A stretch of DNA of 64,000 nt, from the NCBI GenBank assembly GCA_945862435.1, contig CAMAXX010000004.1:1-64000 (forward strand), in the 5' to 3' direction. This stretch comes from Pseudorhodobacter antarcticus (lineage in GTDB: Bacteria; Pseudomonadota; Alphaproteobacteria; Rhodobacterales; Rhodobacteraceae). The position numbers were made by a program, and so were the translations under genes. A model generated the notes under the pieces. That model made no database searches and was not told where the DNA came from. It saw nothing but the letters and a program-made list of their open reading frames with translations. This document shows, in pieces, positions 1 through 9,958 of this stretch (position 1 is its first letter; every line of letters begins with the position of its first letter).

Positions 1-66
1 CGCTGGCGCGTTTTCACCCGAGAAGGGGCAAACTTTGCGGCGGCGGAAAAATGGTTTGGTCGCCAT
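1..66 (-). CDS. rpsR: 30S ribosomal protein S18 (partial, runs off the window start)
   Basis: Reverse complement of 1-66 reads ATG GCG ACC AAA CCA TTT TTC CGC CGC CGC AAA GTT TGC CCC TTC... = MATKPFFRRRKVCPFSGENAPA, typical S18 N-terminus; directly downstream of rpsF. Confidence 0.9.
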   Translation of the reverse strand, partial: MATKPFFRRRKVCPFSGENAPA

Positions 67-89
67 GATTTATGCCTTTCTGTCTGGGA

Positions 90-536
90 TCAACGACGGC
101 GCTCGCCGCCGAACGACGGACGATCACCACGCTCGGGACGGTCACCGAAGGATGGGCGAGGCGGACGGGACGAATCAAAGCCCATATCGCCGCGGTCGCC
201 GCGTTCACGGTCGTCACGCTTTTGCATCTGCACCGATGGGCCTTCGACATGGGCGTCAACCTTAATGGTCAGAACGCGCATCACGTCGTCATGCAGGCGC
301 ATCAGACGCTCCATTTCCTGCACGGCGGCAGAAGGGGCATCCGACTTCAGCATGGCATAGTGGCCTTTGCGGTTTTTGTTGATCTTATAGGCCATCGTCT
401 TGACGCCCCAATATTCATGCTCGACGACTTTGCCGCCGTTATCTGCAAGAACGGTTGAGAAATGTTCAACAAGGCCTTCAGCCTGCGCCGAGGACAGATC
501 CTGCCGCGCAATCATGACATGCTCGTATAGGGGCAT
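90..536 (-). CDS. rpsF: 30S ribosomal protein S6 with charged RG/D-rich C-terminal tail
   Basis: MPLYEHVMIARQDLSSAQAEGLVEHF...WGVKTMAYKINKNRKGHYAML; followed by rpsR. Confidence 0.95.
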   Translation of the reverse strand: MPLYEHVMIARQDLSSAQAEGLVEHFSTVLADNGGKVVEHEYWGVKTMAYKINKNRKGHYAMLKSDAPSAAVQEMERLMRLHDDVMRVLTIKVDAHVEGPSVQMQKRDDRERGDRGDMGFDSSRPPRPSFGDRPERGDRPSFGGERRR

Positions 537-702
537 GTAAACTCCGATCTGGGGCGCATTTCATAGGACGGGCACACACTTTCCACCGCCCGTCCACGAG
601 AGGCTGCGCCGTTACGTGAAATGTGGAAAGCTGAGGGTTCATAGGGGCAAATCCCTGCTAGCGCAAGCAGAATACGCGCTATTTCTGGGATTTTGCGCCA
701 AA

Positions 703-2127
703 TCAGACCTTATAGGCCAGGCGCAAGCCACCCCAATGCCGCCCTGCGATCATAATGGGGGAAGAGACATCTTTCATCATGGCGAATGCGCCGTTGCCCA
801 TGTCGCGCCGATACGCTTGCAGGAGAAATACTTCGGTATTCTGGCCTGCAGCAAGGCCAACGCGATCATCAAATATGCGCCGATTGCGGCAATTGGCCGT
901 GTTCCATACCACATCGCCTAAACGCTGAGGGTGGGAGAACTTGCGGTTATGCGTGGGTAAATAGCCGCGCCGATCAACTGCGGCGCAGAATACCACATTG
1001 TCTGCAATCTGCAACATTTCTTCTTGGATTGGGGTAAAGATACGGTCGGCCAGCGCTGTAAAAGGGGCCAAAACCTGCGCTGGGTTTGAACCATCAAGGG
1101 GTTTAAACCGCTGGTCAAAGAACACTTCCGCCGTGGCTTCGCCAACGTCAATAGCGGCGGTGATCGCGTCAGAAATGCGCTGGGCTGCGCCCGTGACTGC
1201 GCGAATAAACGGGGTATCAACGGTTTCAACGCCCAGTTTGGCGCAGGTAGATGTCACGCGTTCGCCCGCTGTAATCAGGCTGGCAATTTGCGCGCGCGTA
1301 TCGCGCACCTCGCTTGCGGCGGCGTTGATACTGCCTGTCAGTGCGGAAATACCCGCCTCGACCCGTGTCACTGACTTTGTGGCAGACCCCGTGGCATTGG
1401 CAATCAGACCTTGTTGAAGGTCAACCAAAGCGGCCGCGCTGGCGATATCTGCCATGGCGGCATCAAGCTGTTTTGTGTCATTTTCCAAATCTACCGAGCG
1501 GTCAACAGCCGCAAAAGACCGCTTTCCCAGTTCGGAATTGCGATCATCGAGGTCGGCTAAACGCTGTTCGATAGACTGAATGGCAACTTCGGTGCGCCCA
1601 GCCAATTGTTTGATTTCTTGGGCGACCACCATAAACCCTTTGCCTTCTGCCCCCGCGCGGGCCGCCTCGATCGAGGCGTTGATGGCCAGCAGATTGGTGG
1701 TGCGCGCGATGTCGGAAATTTCCCCCGCCACGCGCGAGACTTCGGAAAGTGATTCGCGTAAATCGGTTATCCCATCGCCCAAATCGGCCACATCTTTGAA
1801 CAGCGCCTTTAGGTTGTACATCGTCACCGAAATACGCGCTTTGCCGCCATCGACCGCCGATTTCGCGGTGCTGCTTGCGTCCAAGGCAGCTTGCGCTGCG
1901 CTGGCCACTTCGGAATTATGGGCCAACATTTCATGCGCCAACATCTTGATTTCATTTACAGTTTTTACATTTCCCGACAGGATATTATCGATGCCATCGA
2001 TGTGGCCGTTCACCTCGGCCAAGGCGACGGTCAAAAGACCCGCATCTGATGCCATTGATTGAAGCGCTGGGTTTGCGCCAGCATTTTCGTGCGGAATTGG
2101 CGGAGAAATCTTTGCAATGGCATTCAT
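703..2127 (-). CDS. Soluble methyl-accepting chemotaxis protein (N-terminal signalling domain, C-terminal sensor-like domain)
   Basis: Contains the MCP hairpin region '[52 protein letters not shown]'; no evident TM segments; C-terminal '[46 protein letters not shown]...[13 protein letters not shown]'. Confidence 0.85.
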   Translation of the reverse strand: MNAIAKISPPIPHENAGANPALQSMASDAGLLTVALAEVNGHIDGIDNILSGNVKTVNEIKMLAHEMLAHNSEVASAAQAALDASSTAKSAVDGGKARISVTMYNLKALFKDVADLGDGITDLRESLSEVSRVAGEISDIARTTNLLAINASIEAARAGAEGKGFMVVAQEIKQLAGRTEVAIQSIEQRLADLDDRNSELGKRSFAAVDRSVDLENDTKQLDAAMADIASAAALVDLQQGLIANATGSATKSVTRVEAGISALTGSINAAASEVRDTRAQIASLITAGERVTSTCAKLGVETVDTPFIRAVTGAAQRISDAITAAIDVGEATAEVFFDQRFKPLDGSNPAQVLAPFTALADRIFTPIQEEMLQIADNVVFCAAVDRRGYLPTHNRKFSHPQRLGDVVWNTANCRNRRIFDDRVGLAAGQNTEVFLLQAYRRDMGNGAFAMMKDVSSPIMIAGRHWGGLRLAYKV

Positions 2128-2276
2128 GTGAAAATTAATCCCTTTTATGACATGTTTAATTTTAGAGCCATCAGGTTAATTTTCTCTAACATCTGTCTTG
2201 TATTTTTCGCGCACGGGCAATCGTTGCAAGCGGCGGCTTGGCGCGATATGGAGGGCAAACATTGGGGGAGGGCAAC

Positions 2277-3200
2277 ATGAGCCTTGCATTTGTATTTCCA
2301 GGCCAAGGGGCGCAAACCATTGGCATGGGGCGGGATTTGGCGCAAAGCTATCCTGCAGCCAAAGCCGTTTTTGACGAGGTGGATCAGGCGCTGGGGCAAA
2401 ACCTGTCGGCGCTGATTTGGGATGGTGACATCGCTGAATTGACGCTGACGCAAAACGCGCAGCCTGCACTGATGGCCACGTCTTTGGCCGCTATGGCGGC
2501 GTTAAAAGCTGAAGGGATTGAGATTTCCCGCGCCAGTTTCGTGGCAGGCCATTCGCTGGGCGAATATAGCGCGCTGTGCGCGGCGGGGGCGATTGGGCTG
2601 GCTGATACGGCGCGGCTTTTGCGAATTCGCGGCCGCGCCATGCAAGATGCCGTGCCCGTAGGTGTGGGCGCGATGGCCGCGCTGCTGGGGCTGGATTTTG
2701 CTGCCGCTGCGCAGGTGGCCACTGAGGCCGCGCAAGGCGAGGTGTGCGAGGCCGCCAATGACAATGACCCCGCGCAGGTGGTGGTATCTGGCCACAAGGG
2801 CGCAGTTGAGCGGGCGTTAGAGATTGCAAAAGCCAAGGGCGCAAAACGCGCGCTGCTGCTGCCCGTGTCAGCGCCGTTTCACTGCGTACTCATGCAGCCT
2901 GCAGCGGATGTCATGACGCAGGCTCTTGCCGATGTGGCCATTTCTGCCCCGCTCGTGCCGCTGGTGGCCAATGTGCAGGCCAGCGCCGTAACCGATCCTG
3001 CGCAAATCCGCGCGCTGCTGGTCGCCCAAGTGACGGGGCGCGTGCGCTGGCGCGAGTCCGTGCAGTGGATGGCTGCGCAGGGCGTAAGTGCATATTGGGA
3101 GGTTGGCGCTGGTAAGGCGCTATCGGGGATGATTAAGCGCATCGCCGCAGGTGCGGAAACGCGGGCCGTTGGAACGGCGGCCGATGTTCTGGCAACGTAG
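2277..3200 (+). CDS. fabD: Malonyl CoA-acyl carrier protein transacylase
   Basis: MSLAFVFPGQGAQTIGMGRDLAQSYPAAK... GHSLGEYSALCAAG; start refined from ORF 2238 to ATG 2277. Confidence 0.95.
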   Translation: MSLAFVFPGQGAQTIGMGRDLAQSYPAAKAVFDEVDQALGQNLSALIWDGDIAELTLTQNAQPALMATSLAAMAALKAEGIEISRASFVAGHSLGEYSALCAAGAIGLADTARLLRIRGRAMQDAVPVGVGAMAALLGLDFAAAAQVATEAAQGEVCEAANDNDPAQVVVSGHKGAVERALEIAKAKGAKRALLLPVSAPFHCVLMQPAADVMTQALADVAISAPLVPLVANVQASAVTDPAQIRALLVAQVTGRVRWRESVQWMAAQGVSAYWEVGAGKALSGMIKRIAAGAETRAVGTAADVLAT

Positions 3201-3215
3201 GGATGGGAGAAGTAA

Positions 3216-3953
3216 ATGTTCGATTTAAAGGGTAAAAGCGCGCTGATCACAGGTGCATCTGGCGGGATTGGCGGGGCGATTGCCCGCGCGTTGCATGCCC
3301 AAGGTGCCACTGTTGCGCTGTCAGGCACGCGCGAGGGGCCACTTGCGGAACTGGCCAGCGAGCTGGGCGCGCGCGCGCATGTGCTGGCGTGCAATCTATC
3401 GGACGGGGCGGCGGTGGACGGGCTGCCAAAGGCTGCGGCCGAGGCTATGGGCAGCTTGGATATTTTGGTGAATAATGCGGGGATCACCAAGGATAATTTG
3501 TTTATGCGCATGTCGGACGAAGAATTTGAACAGGTTATCGACATTAACCTGACCGCCACGTTTCGCCTGTGCCGCGCCAGTTTGCGGGGCATGATGAAAG
3601 CGCGCTGGGGGCGGATTATCAACATCACCTCGGTTGTGGGGCATTCGGGCAACCCCGGGCAGGGAAATTACACAGCCGCCAAGGCTGCCGTGACGGCGAT
3701 GTCCAAATCGCTGGCACAAGAGATCGCTTCGCGCAATATCACCGTCAATTGCGTGGCCCCTGGTTTTATTGAAACCGCGATGACCGATAAGTTGAACGAC
3801 GATCAAAAAGCGCGCATTCTAACGATGGTTCCCGCAGGCCGCATGGGGCAGGGGGACGAGATTGCTGCAGGGGTGGTCTATTTGGCATCCAACGAGGCGT
3901 CGTATGTGACGGGCACAACGCTGCATATCAATGGTGGCAGCTTTATGGTTTAA
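3216..3953 (+). CDS. fabG: 3-oxoacyl-ACP reductase
   Basis: SDR: TGASGGIGGAIAR, NNAGITKDNLFMRM, YTAAKAAV; between fabD and acpP. Confidence 0.95.
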   Translation: MFDLKGKSALITGASGGIGGAIARALHAQGATVALSGTREGPLAELASELGARAHVLACNLSDGAAVDGLPKAAAEAMGSLDILVNNAGITKDNLFMRMSDEEFEQVIDINLTATFRLCRASLRGMMKARWGRIINITSVVGHSGNPGQGNYTAAKAAVTAMSKSLAQEIASRNITVNCVAPGFIETAMTDKLNDDQKARILTMVPAGRMGQGDEIAAGVVYLASNEASYVTGTTLHINGGSFMV

Positions 3954-4141
3954 GTTTTGCATGGTGCGTAACTGCCCTGTTGCCATAAGCAGCGGGGCTT
4001 GCTATAGGCGCGGCAGACATGCGAGGGCGGTGGTTTTCGTATTTCTTGGCCCTGCCAGACATGGCGGACAGGGGCCTTAAACGCCTTGGCAACAAGGCAC
4101 GAACAGAACGCGGCAAAGCCGCCTGCAACTGAGGAAATGAC

Positions 4142-4375
4142 ATGAGCGACATCGCTGATCGTGTGAAGAAGATCGTCGTCGAACATCTTGGCGTAGAGGC
4201 CGATAAAGTGACGGAATCCGCATCGTTTATCGACGATCTGGGCGCTGACAGCCTTGATACCGTGGAATTGGTAATGGCGTTTGAAGAGGAATTCGGCATC
4301 GAAATTCCTGATGACGCTGCTGAAACTATCCAAACCTTTGGCGATGCGGTAAAGTTTATCTCGTCGGCTGCCTAA
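4142..4375 (+). CDS. acpP: Acyl carrier protein
   Basis: [58 protein letters not shown]; 4'-phosphopantetheine site DSLD. Confidence 0.98.
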   Translation: MSDIADRVKKIVVEHLGVEADKVTESASFIDDLGADSLDTVELVMAFEEEFGIEIPDDAAETIQTFGDAVKFISSAA

Positions 4376-4398
4376 GTTTTTCAGACTGGGTTATATAG

Positions 4399-4428
4399 AA
4401 AAGGCACCCTGCGGGGTGCCTTTTTTTG
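4399..4428. terminator. Intrinsic terminator (possibly bidirectional) between acpP and the efflux operon
   Basis: aaaaGGCACCctgcgGGGTGCCttttttt. Confidence 0.9.
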
Positions 4429-4471
4429 TGCGCGAATATGCGGTAGGGGGGCCTTTGCGCCCCCCTTTGAA

Positions 4472-7400
4472 TTATTCTGCTGCCATGCCCTTGGGCGTGG
4501 TGCGCCCGCCCATCAGCGATTTGATTTGCGCCAGCAAGCCCTGCTGCTGGGCCTTTAGTTCGGCCACCTCGGCGGACAGATGTTCGTTGTCCAGCACTGG
4601 CGCTTCTTCTTCGCGCGGGCCAATCATGGGCGATAGGAGGCGCGTTACAAAGTCCGACAGATCATCCATTATCAGATAGAACGATGGCACAATTACCAAG
4701 GACAGCACGGTTGAAACGATAATCCCGCCGATGACCGCCGTGGCCATGGGCGCACGGAACGCCCCGCCTTCACCGACGCCAAGCGCCGATGGCAGCATCC
4801 CCGCAGACATAGCGATGGATGTCATTACAATGGGACGGGCGCGTTTGTGGCCTGCTTCCATCACCGCCTTAAACCGATCAAATCCACGCACGCGCATTTC
4901 AATCACGAAATCCACCAGAAGAATGGCGTTTTTGGTGACAATACCCATCAGCATCAAGATACCGATCAGCACAGGCATCGAAAGGGCGGCATTGGTCAGG
5001 ATCAGCGCGGCGGCCACCCCGCCAATGGCAAGGGGCAACGAGAACAAAATCGTAAAGGGTTGAAACACTGATTTAAACAGCAAAATCAGTACCGTCAGCA
5101 TCAGCATCAAGCCCAAGATCATGGCCTGGCCAAAGGATGCGAACAACTCGCCCTGCACTTCGGCATCGCCCGCCGCTTGCACTTTTGCCGTACCCGGCAA
5201 AGTGACCAATGGGGCCACGCCATTTGCAGGATCGCCTTCGACAATTGCTTTCAGGCGGGTTTGCGCTGTGCCAAGCGCCACGCCCAAGGGCAAGTCTGCA
5301 CCAATAGACGCGGTGCGTTCGCGGTTAAAACGGTTGATCGTGGCTGGGCCTTCGCCAATGACCACATCGGCCACAATCGACAGGGGAACAGACGTGCCTG
5401 TGTTGGTCGGCACCCGCATCGCGGCAATGCGCGCAAGATTTTCGCGCACATCGTCGCGCACGCGCACCCGAACTGGAATCTGCCGCCCATCCAGCGATAT
5501 TTTCGCCAGCGCCCCATCAACATCGCCAATGGTGGAGACGCGTAGGGTTTCAGCAATGGCAGCCGTGGTCACACCCAAACGGGCGGCCTCATCGGCACGC
5601 GGGGTCACCTGAATTTCGGGCCGTGGCACTGCGCCTTTGGTCGACACATTGGCAAACAGCGGATCGCCTGCCATCGCCTCTTCCAGCAAAGTTGCCGCGC
5701 GGTTTAAGTCTTCTTCGTTGGTTGCCAAAATCGAATAGCTAAGTTCGCGCTGGCCACGGTCGTCCACCTTTAGAACGCGCGCGTCTGGGATTGCGGCCAG
5801 ACGTTTAAACACCTCTGCCGCGATTTCCGATTGCGGAACTGTGCGGCCATTATTTGGCAAATCAGGAACCAGCAAATCCACTAAAGGAATTTTGTTAAAA
5901 GATTCCGACAGCTTTAGGAGCAAGCCATGATCGAGGCTTTCTAATATAATGGTCAGGGTGCCATTGCGCAGATCAATCTCGCCCGTGGGCGACGCGCCTG
6001 CAATAACCAAAACCGATTTGATACCTTCAATATCGGCAATGGCCTGCCGCATCGCTTCGGTGGTTTTGTCAGTTTGTTCCAGCGTGGTGCCAGGGGGCAA
6101 TTCGACTGACACGGAAATGCGGCTGACATCCTCGGGTGGCAGGAACGCGCCGGGTACTTGGGCCATGAAATACAGCGACACCATCAGCACACCAAAGGCC
6201 GCGACCAAAGTGATGTAGTAGGATTTGATTGTGCGCACGGGGTTGGTGACCCAGCCTAGCGCAAAGTTCACAACTCCAAAGGCAATAGCCAACGCAAACG
6301 AGCCTACCCACGACGACAGGCGAATGGCGATTGCCAAAAGCCCCATCGGGATCGCTAAAAGTGCAAATTTCGGAAATGCAGCGATCAGTTTGTCAACCAC
6401 GGGGGTCAGATGCGGGCGCTCGATGCGATTGGGCACGCGGCGCAGAAACGGAATGAGCGGCAAGAAGCCGTTCTTCCAATGAATTTCCCCGTGCGTGGTC
6501 AGCGAGACAAACCACAAATAGCCGCGCATGACGGCGCCGTCTTGCTCGCCCTCGTGATCGCCAACATTGGCATCTTTGGCTGTCATAAAGAAGGCTGCCA
6601 TCATGGGGGTGATTAGGCGGGCGACCAGCAGCGAAAACGCCACGGCAATGGCCACAGTTAGGCCAAACTGCATGAAATATTGCCCCGGAATTCCACCCAT
6701 AAAAGATACCGGCACGAAGACCGCGATAATTGTAAAGGTCGTTGCAATAACGGCAAGGCCAATTTCATCGGCGGCTTCAATTGCTGCGCGGTAGGGCGTT
6801 TTGCCCATGCGAATGTGCCGCGCGATATTCTCGATCTCGACAATGGCATCGTCAACCAGGATCCCTGTGGCCAGTGTGATGGCAAGGAAAGAAACGAGGT
6901 TCAGCGAGAAGCCGAGCAAATCCATAATCCAGAAGGTTGGCACGGCAGATAGGGGCAGGGCGACTGCGGTTATGATTGTTGCGCGCCAATTGCGCAGGAA
7001 CGCGAACACCACGATCACGGCCAAAAGCGAGCCTTCCAGCAGGGTGTGGAGTGCGGCCTCGTAGTTGCCATAGGTATAAAACACTGTGTCGTCGATCATA
7101 TTGATCGCCACATCGGGATGGTCGGCGCGCACCTCCTCCAAGGCGGCGTGAACAGTTTCGGCAACCGACACTTCGGATGCACCCTTGGCGCGGTACACGC
7201 CAAAGGTCACTACTTGGGCACCGTCAAGTTTGGTCATGGATCGCAGTTCTTGGTTTGTGTCCAGCACTGTGCCCAAATCGGACAGGCGTACATAACGGCC
7301 CGACGGCAGTGCAATAATGCTGTTGCCAAGGCTTTCAACCGAGCGGGCATCACCCAGCGTGCGTATAGATTGCTCGCCCGCACCAATTTCGCTACGGCCC

Positions 7401-8047
7401 GCGCCCAAGTTCACATTGGTTTGGCGCAACTGTGCGTTCACGGCAGACGCGGTGATGCCATAGCTGTCCAGCCGCGAGGGGTCTAGTTCGATGCGGATTT
7501 CGCGGTCGGCCCCGCCGAAACGGTCAACACGGCCCACGCCCGCCCGCCCTTGCAGCGCGCGTTTGACTTTATCGTCAATAAACCACGAAACCTCTTCCAG
7601 AGACATGTTCGGCGCTGTCACCGAAAACGTCATAATAGCCTGACCTTCGACATCTAGCTTCGCGACATTAGGTTCCGTCACCCCGCCCGGCAAATCGCCG
7701 CGCACACGGTCCATGGCATCTTTGACATCTTGCACGGCCTGATCGGTTGGCACTTCCATCCGAAATTCGATCGCGGTCATCGACATGCCATCATTGACAG
7801 TGGAGGTGACATTTTTCACCCCTGTGATGCCAACAACCGCGTCTTCGACGATTTTGGTGACTTGGGTTTCCAGTTCGGCTGGGGCCGCGCCTGGTTGGGC
7901 GACGGAAACCACAACTAAGGGAAAGTCTATGTTTGGAAAACGGGTGATTGGCAGGGCGTTAAAGCTTTGCCAGCCCAGCACCATAAGGATAAAAAATGCC
8001 AGAATTGGCGCGATGGGGTTGCGGATAGACCATGCGGAAAAGTTCAT
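4472..8047 (-). CDS. RND multidrug efflux permease (AcrB/MexF-like)
   Basis: 1191 aa; MNFSAWSIRNPIAPILAFFILMVLGWQSFNALPITRFPNIDFPLVVV..., RND repeats GILVDDAIVEIENIARHI and GIVTKNAILLVDFVIEM. Confidence 0.95.
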   Translation of the reverse strand: MNFSAWSIRNPIAPILAFFILMVLGWQSFNALPITRFPNIDFPLVVVSVAQPGAAPAELETQVTKIVEDAVVGITGVKNVTSTVNDGMSMTAIEFRMEVPTDQAVQDVKDAMDRVRGDLPGGVTEPNVAKLDVEGQAIMTFSVTAPNMSLEEVSWFIDDKVKRALQGRAGVGRVDRFGGADREIRIELDPSRLDSYGITASAVNAQLRQTNVNLGAGRSEIGAGEQSIRTLGDARSVESLGNSIIALPSGRYVRLSDLGTVLDTNQELRSMTKLDGAQVVTFGVYRAKGASEVSVAETVHAALEEVRADHPDVAINMIDDTVFYTYGNYEAALHTLLEGSLLAVIVVFAFLRNWRATIITAVALPLSAVPTFWIMDLLGFSLNLVSFLAITLATGILVDDAIVEIENIARHIRMGKTPYRAAIEAADEIGLAVIATTFTIIAVFVPVSFMGGIPGQYFMQFGLTVAIAVAFSLLVARLITPMMAAFFMTAKDANVGDHEGEQDGAVMRGYLWFVSLTTHGEIHWKNGFLPLIPFLRRVPNRIERPHLTPVVDKLIAAFPKFALLAIPMGLLAIAIRLSSWVGSFALAIAFGVVNFALGWVTNPVRTIKSYYITLVAAFGVLMVSLYFMAQVPGAFLPPEDVSRISVSVELPPGTTLEQTDKTTEAMRQAIADIEGIKSVLVIAGASPTGEIDLRNGTLTIILESLDHGLLLKLSESFNKIPLVDLLVPDLPNNGRTVPQSEIAAEVFKRLAAIPDARVLKVDDRGQRELSYSILATNEEDLNRAATLLEEAMAGDPLFANVSTKGAVPRPEIQVTPRADEAARLGVTTAAIAETLRVSTIGDVDGALAKISLDGRQIPVRVRVRDDVRENLARIAAMRVPTNTGTSVPLSIVADVVIGEGPATINRFNRERTASIGADLPLGVALGTAQTRLKAIVEGDPANGVAPLVTLPGTAKVQAAGDAEVQGELFASFGQAMILGLMLMLTVLILLFKSVFQPFTILFSLPLAIGGVAAALILTNAALSMPVLIGILMLMGIVTKNAILLVDFVIEMRVRGFDRFKAVMEAGHKRARPIVMTSIAMSAGMLPSALGVGEGGAFRAPMATAVIGGIIVSTVLSLVIVPSFYLIMDDLSDFVTRLLSPMIGPREEEAPVLDNEHLSAEVAELKAQQQGLLAQIKSLMGGRTTPKGMAAE

Positions 8048-8056
8048 AGCAAACCC

Positions 8057-9070
8057 CTAGTTGGCTGTTTCGGGAACAGGATTAACTTTGTCGCCATTGC
8101 GCACAAAAGCGCCTGCTTTGGTGACAATCGTCTCGCCTTCGGTCAGGCCAGATGCGATTTCGATCCAGCCGCCTTCGCGAATGCCTGTTTGCACTTCGCG
8201 CCGTTCGGCAGTGCCATCGACAATGGCCATCACGGTCGGCTTGCCTTCATAGCGGCCCACGGCGGTGACGGGCACCGCAATCGTATCACGCTCGGCCACA
8301 GAAATGGCGGCTTCGACAAACATGCCCACGCGCACCAATGCGCTGTTATCAAACGCGATGCGCACGCGTCCAAGGCGGGTTTGCGCATTGATGGTGGGTT
8401 CTACAAGGCGCACAGAGCCAGATAGTTCGCTGTCAGCCCCAACCAGTTTTAGCGCCACTTTTTGCCCTTTTTGGAGACGCAAAAGATCACTTTCCGACAC
8501 ATCGGCCTGCAATTCCAGCGCGCCATCGCGAATGATGGTAAACATCGGCTGGCCGCTGGCCCCTGCAAGCGCACCCAGTTCCGCCGTGCGCGCCGAAATC
8601 TCGCCAGCGACGGGGGCCACAATTTCAGTGCGCCGAATGGTCAGATCGGCGCGGGCCAAATCTGTTGCGACTTTTGCAAGTTCCGCCTCTAGGGTGGTTT
8701 GCGCGGCACTATCTGCTGCGGCTTTCGCCGCCTCTATGGCGGCAACAAGCTGTGCGCTTTGCAGCGATAGCGCTGATGACGAAAGCCGTGCCATGACTTG
8801 ACCTGCGATGACCATGTCGCCCACATCTACCAGCATTTCTGCAACTTGCTGACCCTGAACCATGGGATTGATCTGCACCTCTTCTTGCGCACCAACAAGA
8901 CCTGAAACGATAATCACATCGCGCAGCAACCGCTTTTCGGCGCTGGACACAGTGATTGCGGGCAGGCTGGTGGCCGCCGCAGACGCCGCTGCATCCTGCG
9001 CAAAGGCAGGGGCAAGTCCCACAGGAAGGACTGCGGCGGAGATTGCCAAAAACAAAGTAACAGAGCGCAT
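8057..9070 (-). CDS. RND efflux periplasmic adaptor subunit
   Basis: Signal peptide; EEVQINPMVQGQQVAEMLVDVGDMVIAGQVMARL; HlyD-like; downstream of tetR and upstream of the permease. Confidence 0.9.
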   Translation of the reverse strand: MRSVTLFLAISAAVLPVGLAPAFAQDAAASAAATSLPAITVSSAEKRLLRDVIIVSGLVGAQEEVQINPMVQGQQVAEMLVDVGDMVIAGQVMARLSSSALSLQSAQLVAAIEAAKAAADSAAQTTLEAELAKVATDLARADLTIRRTEIVAPVAGEISARTAELGALAGASGQPMFTIIRDGALELQADVSESDLLRLQKGQKVALKLVGADSELSGSVRLVEPTINAQTRLGRVRIAFDNSALVRVGMFVEAAISVAERDTIAVPVTAVGRYEGKPTVMAIVDGTAERREVQTGIREGGWIEIASGLTEGETIVTKAGAFVRNGDKVNPVPETAN

Positions 9071-9072
9071 TG

Positions 9073-9747
9073 CTAGCCTTTCAAACCTGCGCTGGCGATA
9101 TCGTCCAGCACTTGGTTAATTGTACGCAGGATAAGGGTGTTTAGATGACTGGACTGGTCGGTATTCTTCGGGGCGATCATCGCAGCAGAGCGGATCAGCA
9201 AGATGATAAACGCAGACTCGGTGGCGAATCGGCGCAGCGCTTCGGCCAACGGCAGGCCTGTTTCGGCGGCAAATACTTGGGCCAAATAGCCGCTGACAGT
9301 ATTTTCCATCGCGCAGGCGCTGGCGGCGATTTCGGGTTTGCGCACAGCGGCGGCCGCGATTTCGGCCCAAAGCGGGCCCTCTTGCGGAACAGAGGCATCG
9401 TGTACACGGTGCGCAATCAGCGCGCGCAGTGTGGCCATCGGGCTGGCAGAGGACAAAACGCGGGCAAATTCCGCCTCGATTTCAGCCATATCCAGCGCTA
9501 TCATCTGCGCGACAATGGCATCTTTAGATGGAAAATAACGGTAAAAATTGCCTACAGACATGCCCGCTGCGCGGGCCAAATCCTGCATCGATGCCCCGTC
9601 AAAGCCCTTTTCGATAAAGGCAGCTTTAACCGCACGCAAAATCTCGGCGGATTTTGGTGCGGCTGCGGCGGCAAGGGGGTGTTCGATCTGAAGCTGCATG
9701 CGGTTCATCGTCCAGCGTGCCGAAATATGGCGTGAATGAATATTCAT
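9073..9747 (-). CDS. TetR/AcrR family transcriptional regulator of the efflux operon
   Basis: HTH 'SMQDLARAAGMSVGNFYRYFPSKDAIVAQM'. The ATG at 9747 lies inside a perfect palindrome, so the true start may be 9708 or 9699. Confidence 0.88.
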   Translation of the reverse strand: MNIHSRHISARWTMNRMQLQIEHPLAAAAAPKSAEILRAVKAAFIEKGFDGASMQDLARAAGMSVGNFYRYFPSKDAIVAQMIALDMAEIEAEFARVLSSASPMATLRALIAHRVHDASVPQEGPLWAEIAAAAVRKPEIAASACAMENTVSGYLAQVFAAETGLPLAEALRRFATESAFIILLIRSAAMIAPKNTDQSSHLNTLILRTINQVLDDIASAGLKG

Positions 9748-9751
9748 TCAC
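9732..9751. promoter_or_regulatory. Perfect 20-bp palindromic operator (probable TetR autoregulatory site)
   Basis: GTGAATGAAT|ATTCATTCAC; minus-strand promoter-like TTGACC(9776-9771)-16 bp-TATGTG(9754-9749) directly upstream. Confidence 0.75.
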
Positions 9752-9958
9752 ATAGCAAGCGCGCGCTAAAGGTCAAGGCAAAGCCGCAAATTTGCGCCTA
9801 AAATCTAATTGTGCGGCATAATTTAGGATAGAGCCGCGCAGTTTTAAGGCGGCGGGGCATTGCCAATGCGCAAGGGGTTTGGTTGCGCGGGGCAAAACGG
9901 CGGTGTATCACGGCGAAAAGCGCGCTCTTTGGCGCGGAAAGAACACAGGAGATTTGCC

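Noticed and set aside
2384-2844. Multiple long antisense ORFs over fabD (and similar shadows over GTA, terminase and nrdJ genes)
   Set aside because: Low-complexity P/R/A-rich translations typical of shadow frames in GC-rich coding DNA; sense genes are well supported.
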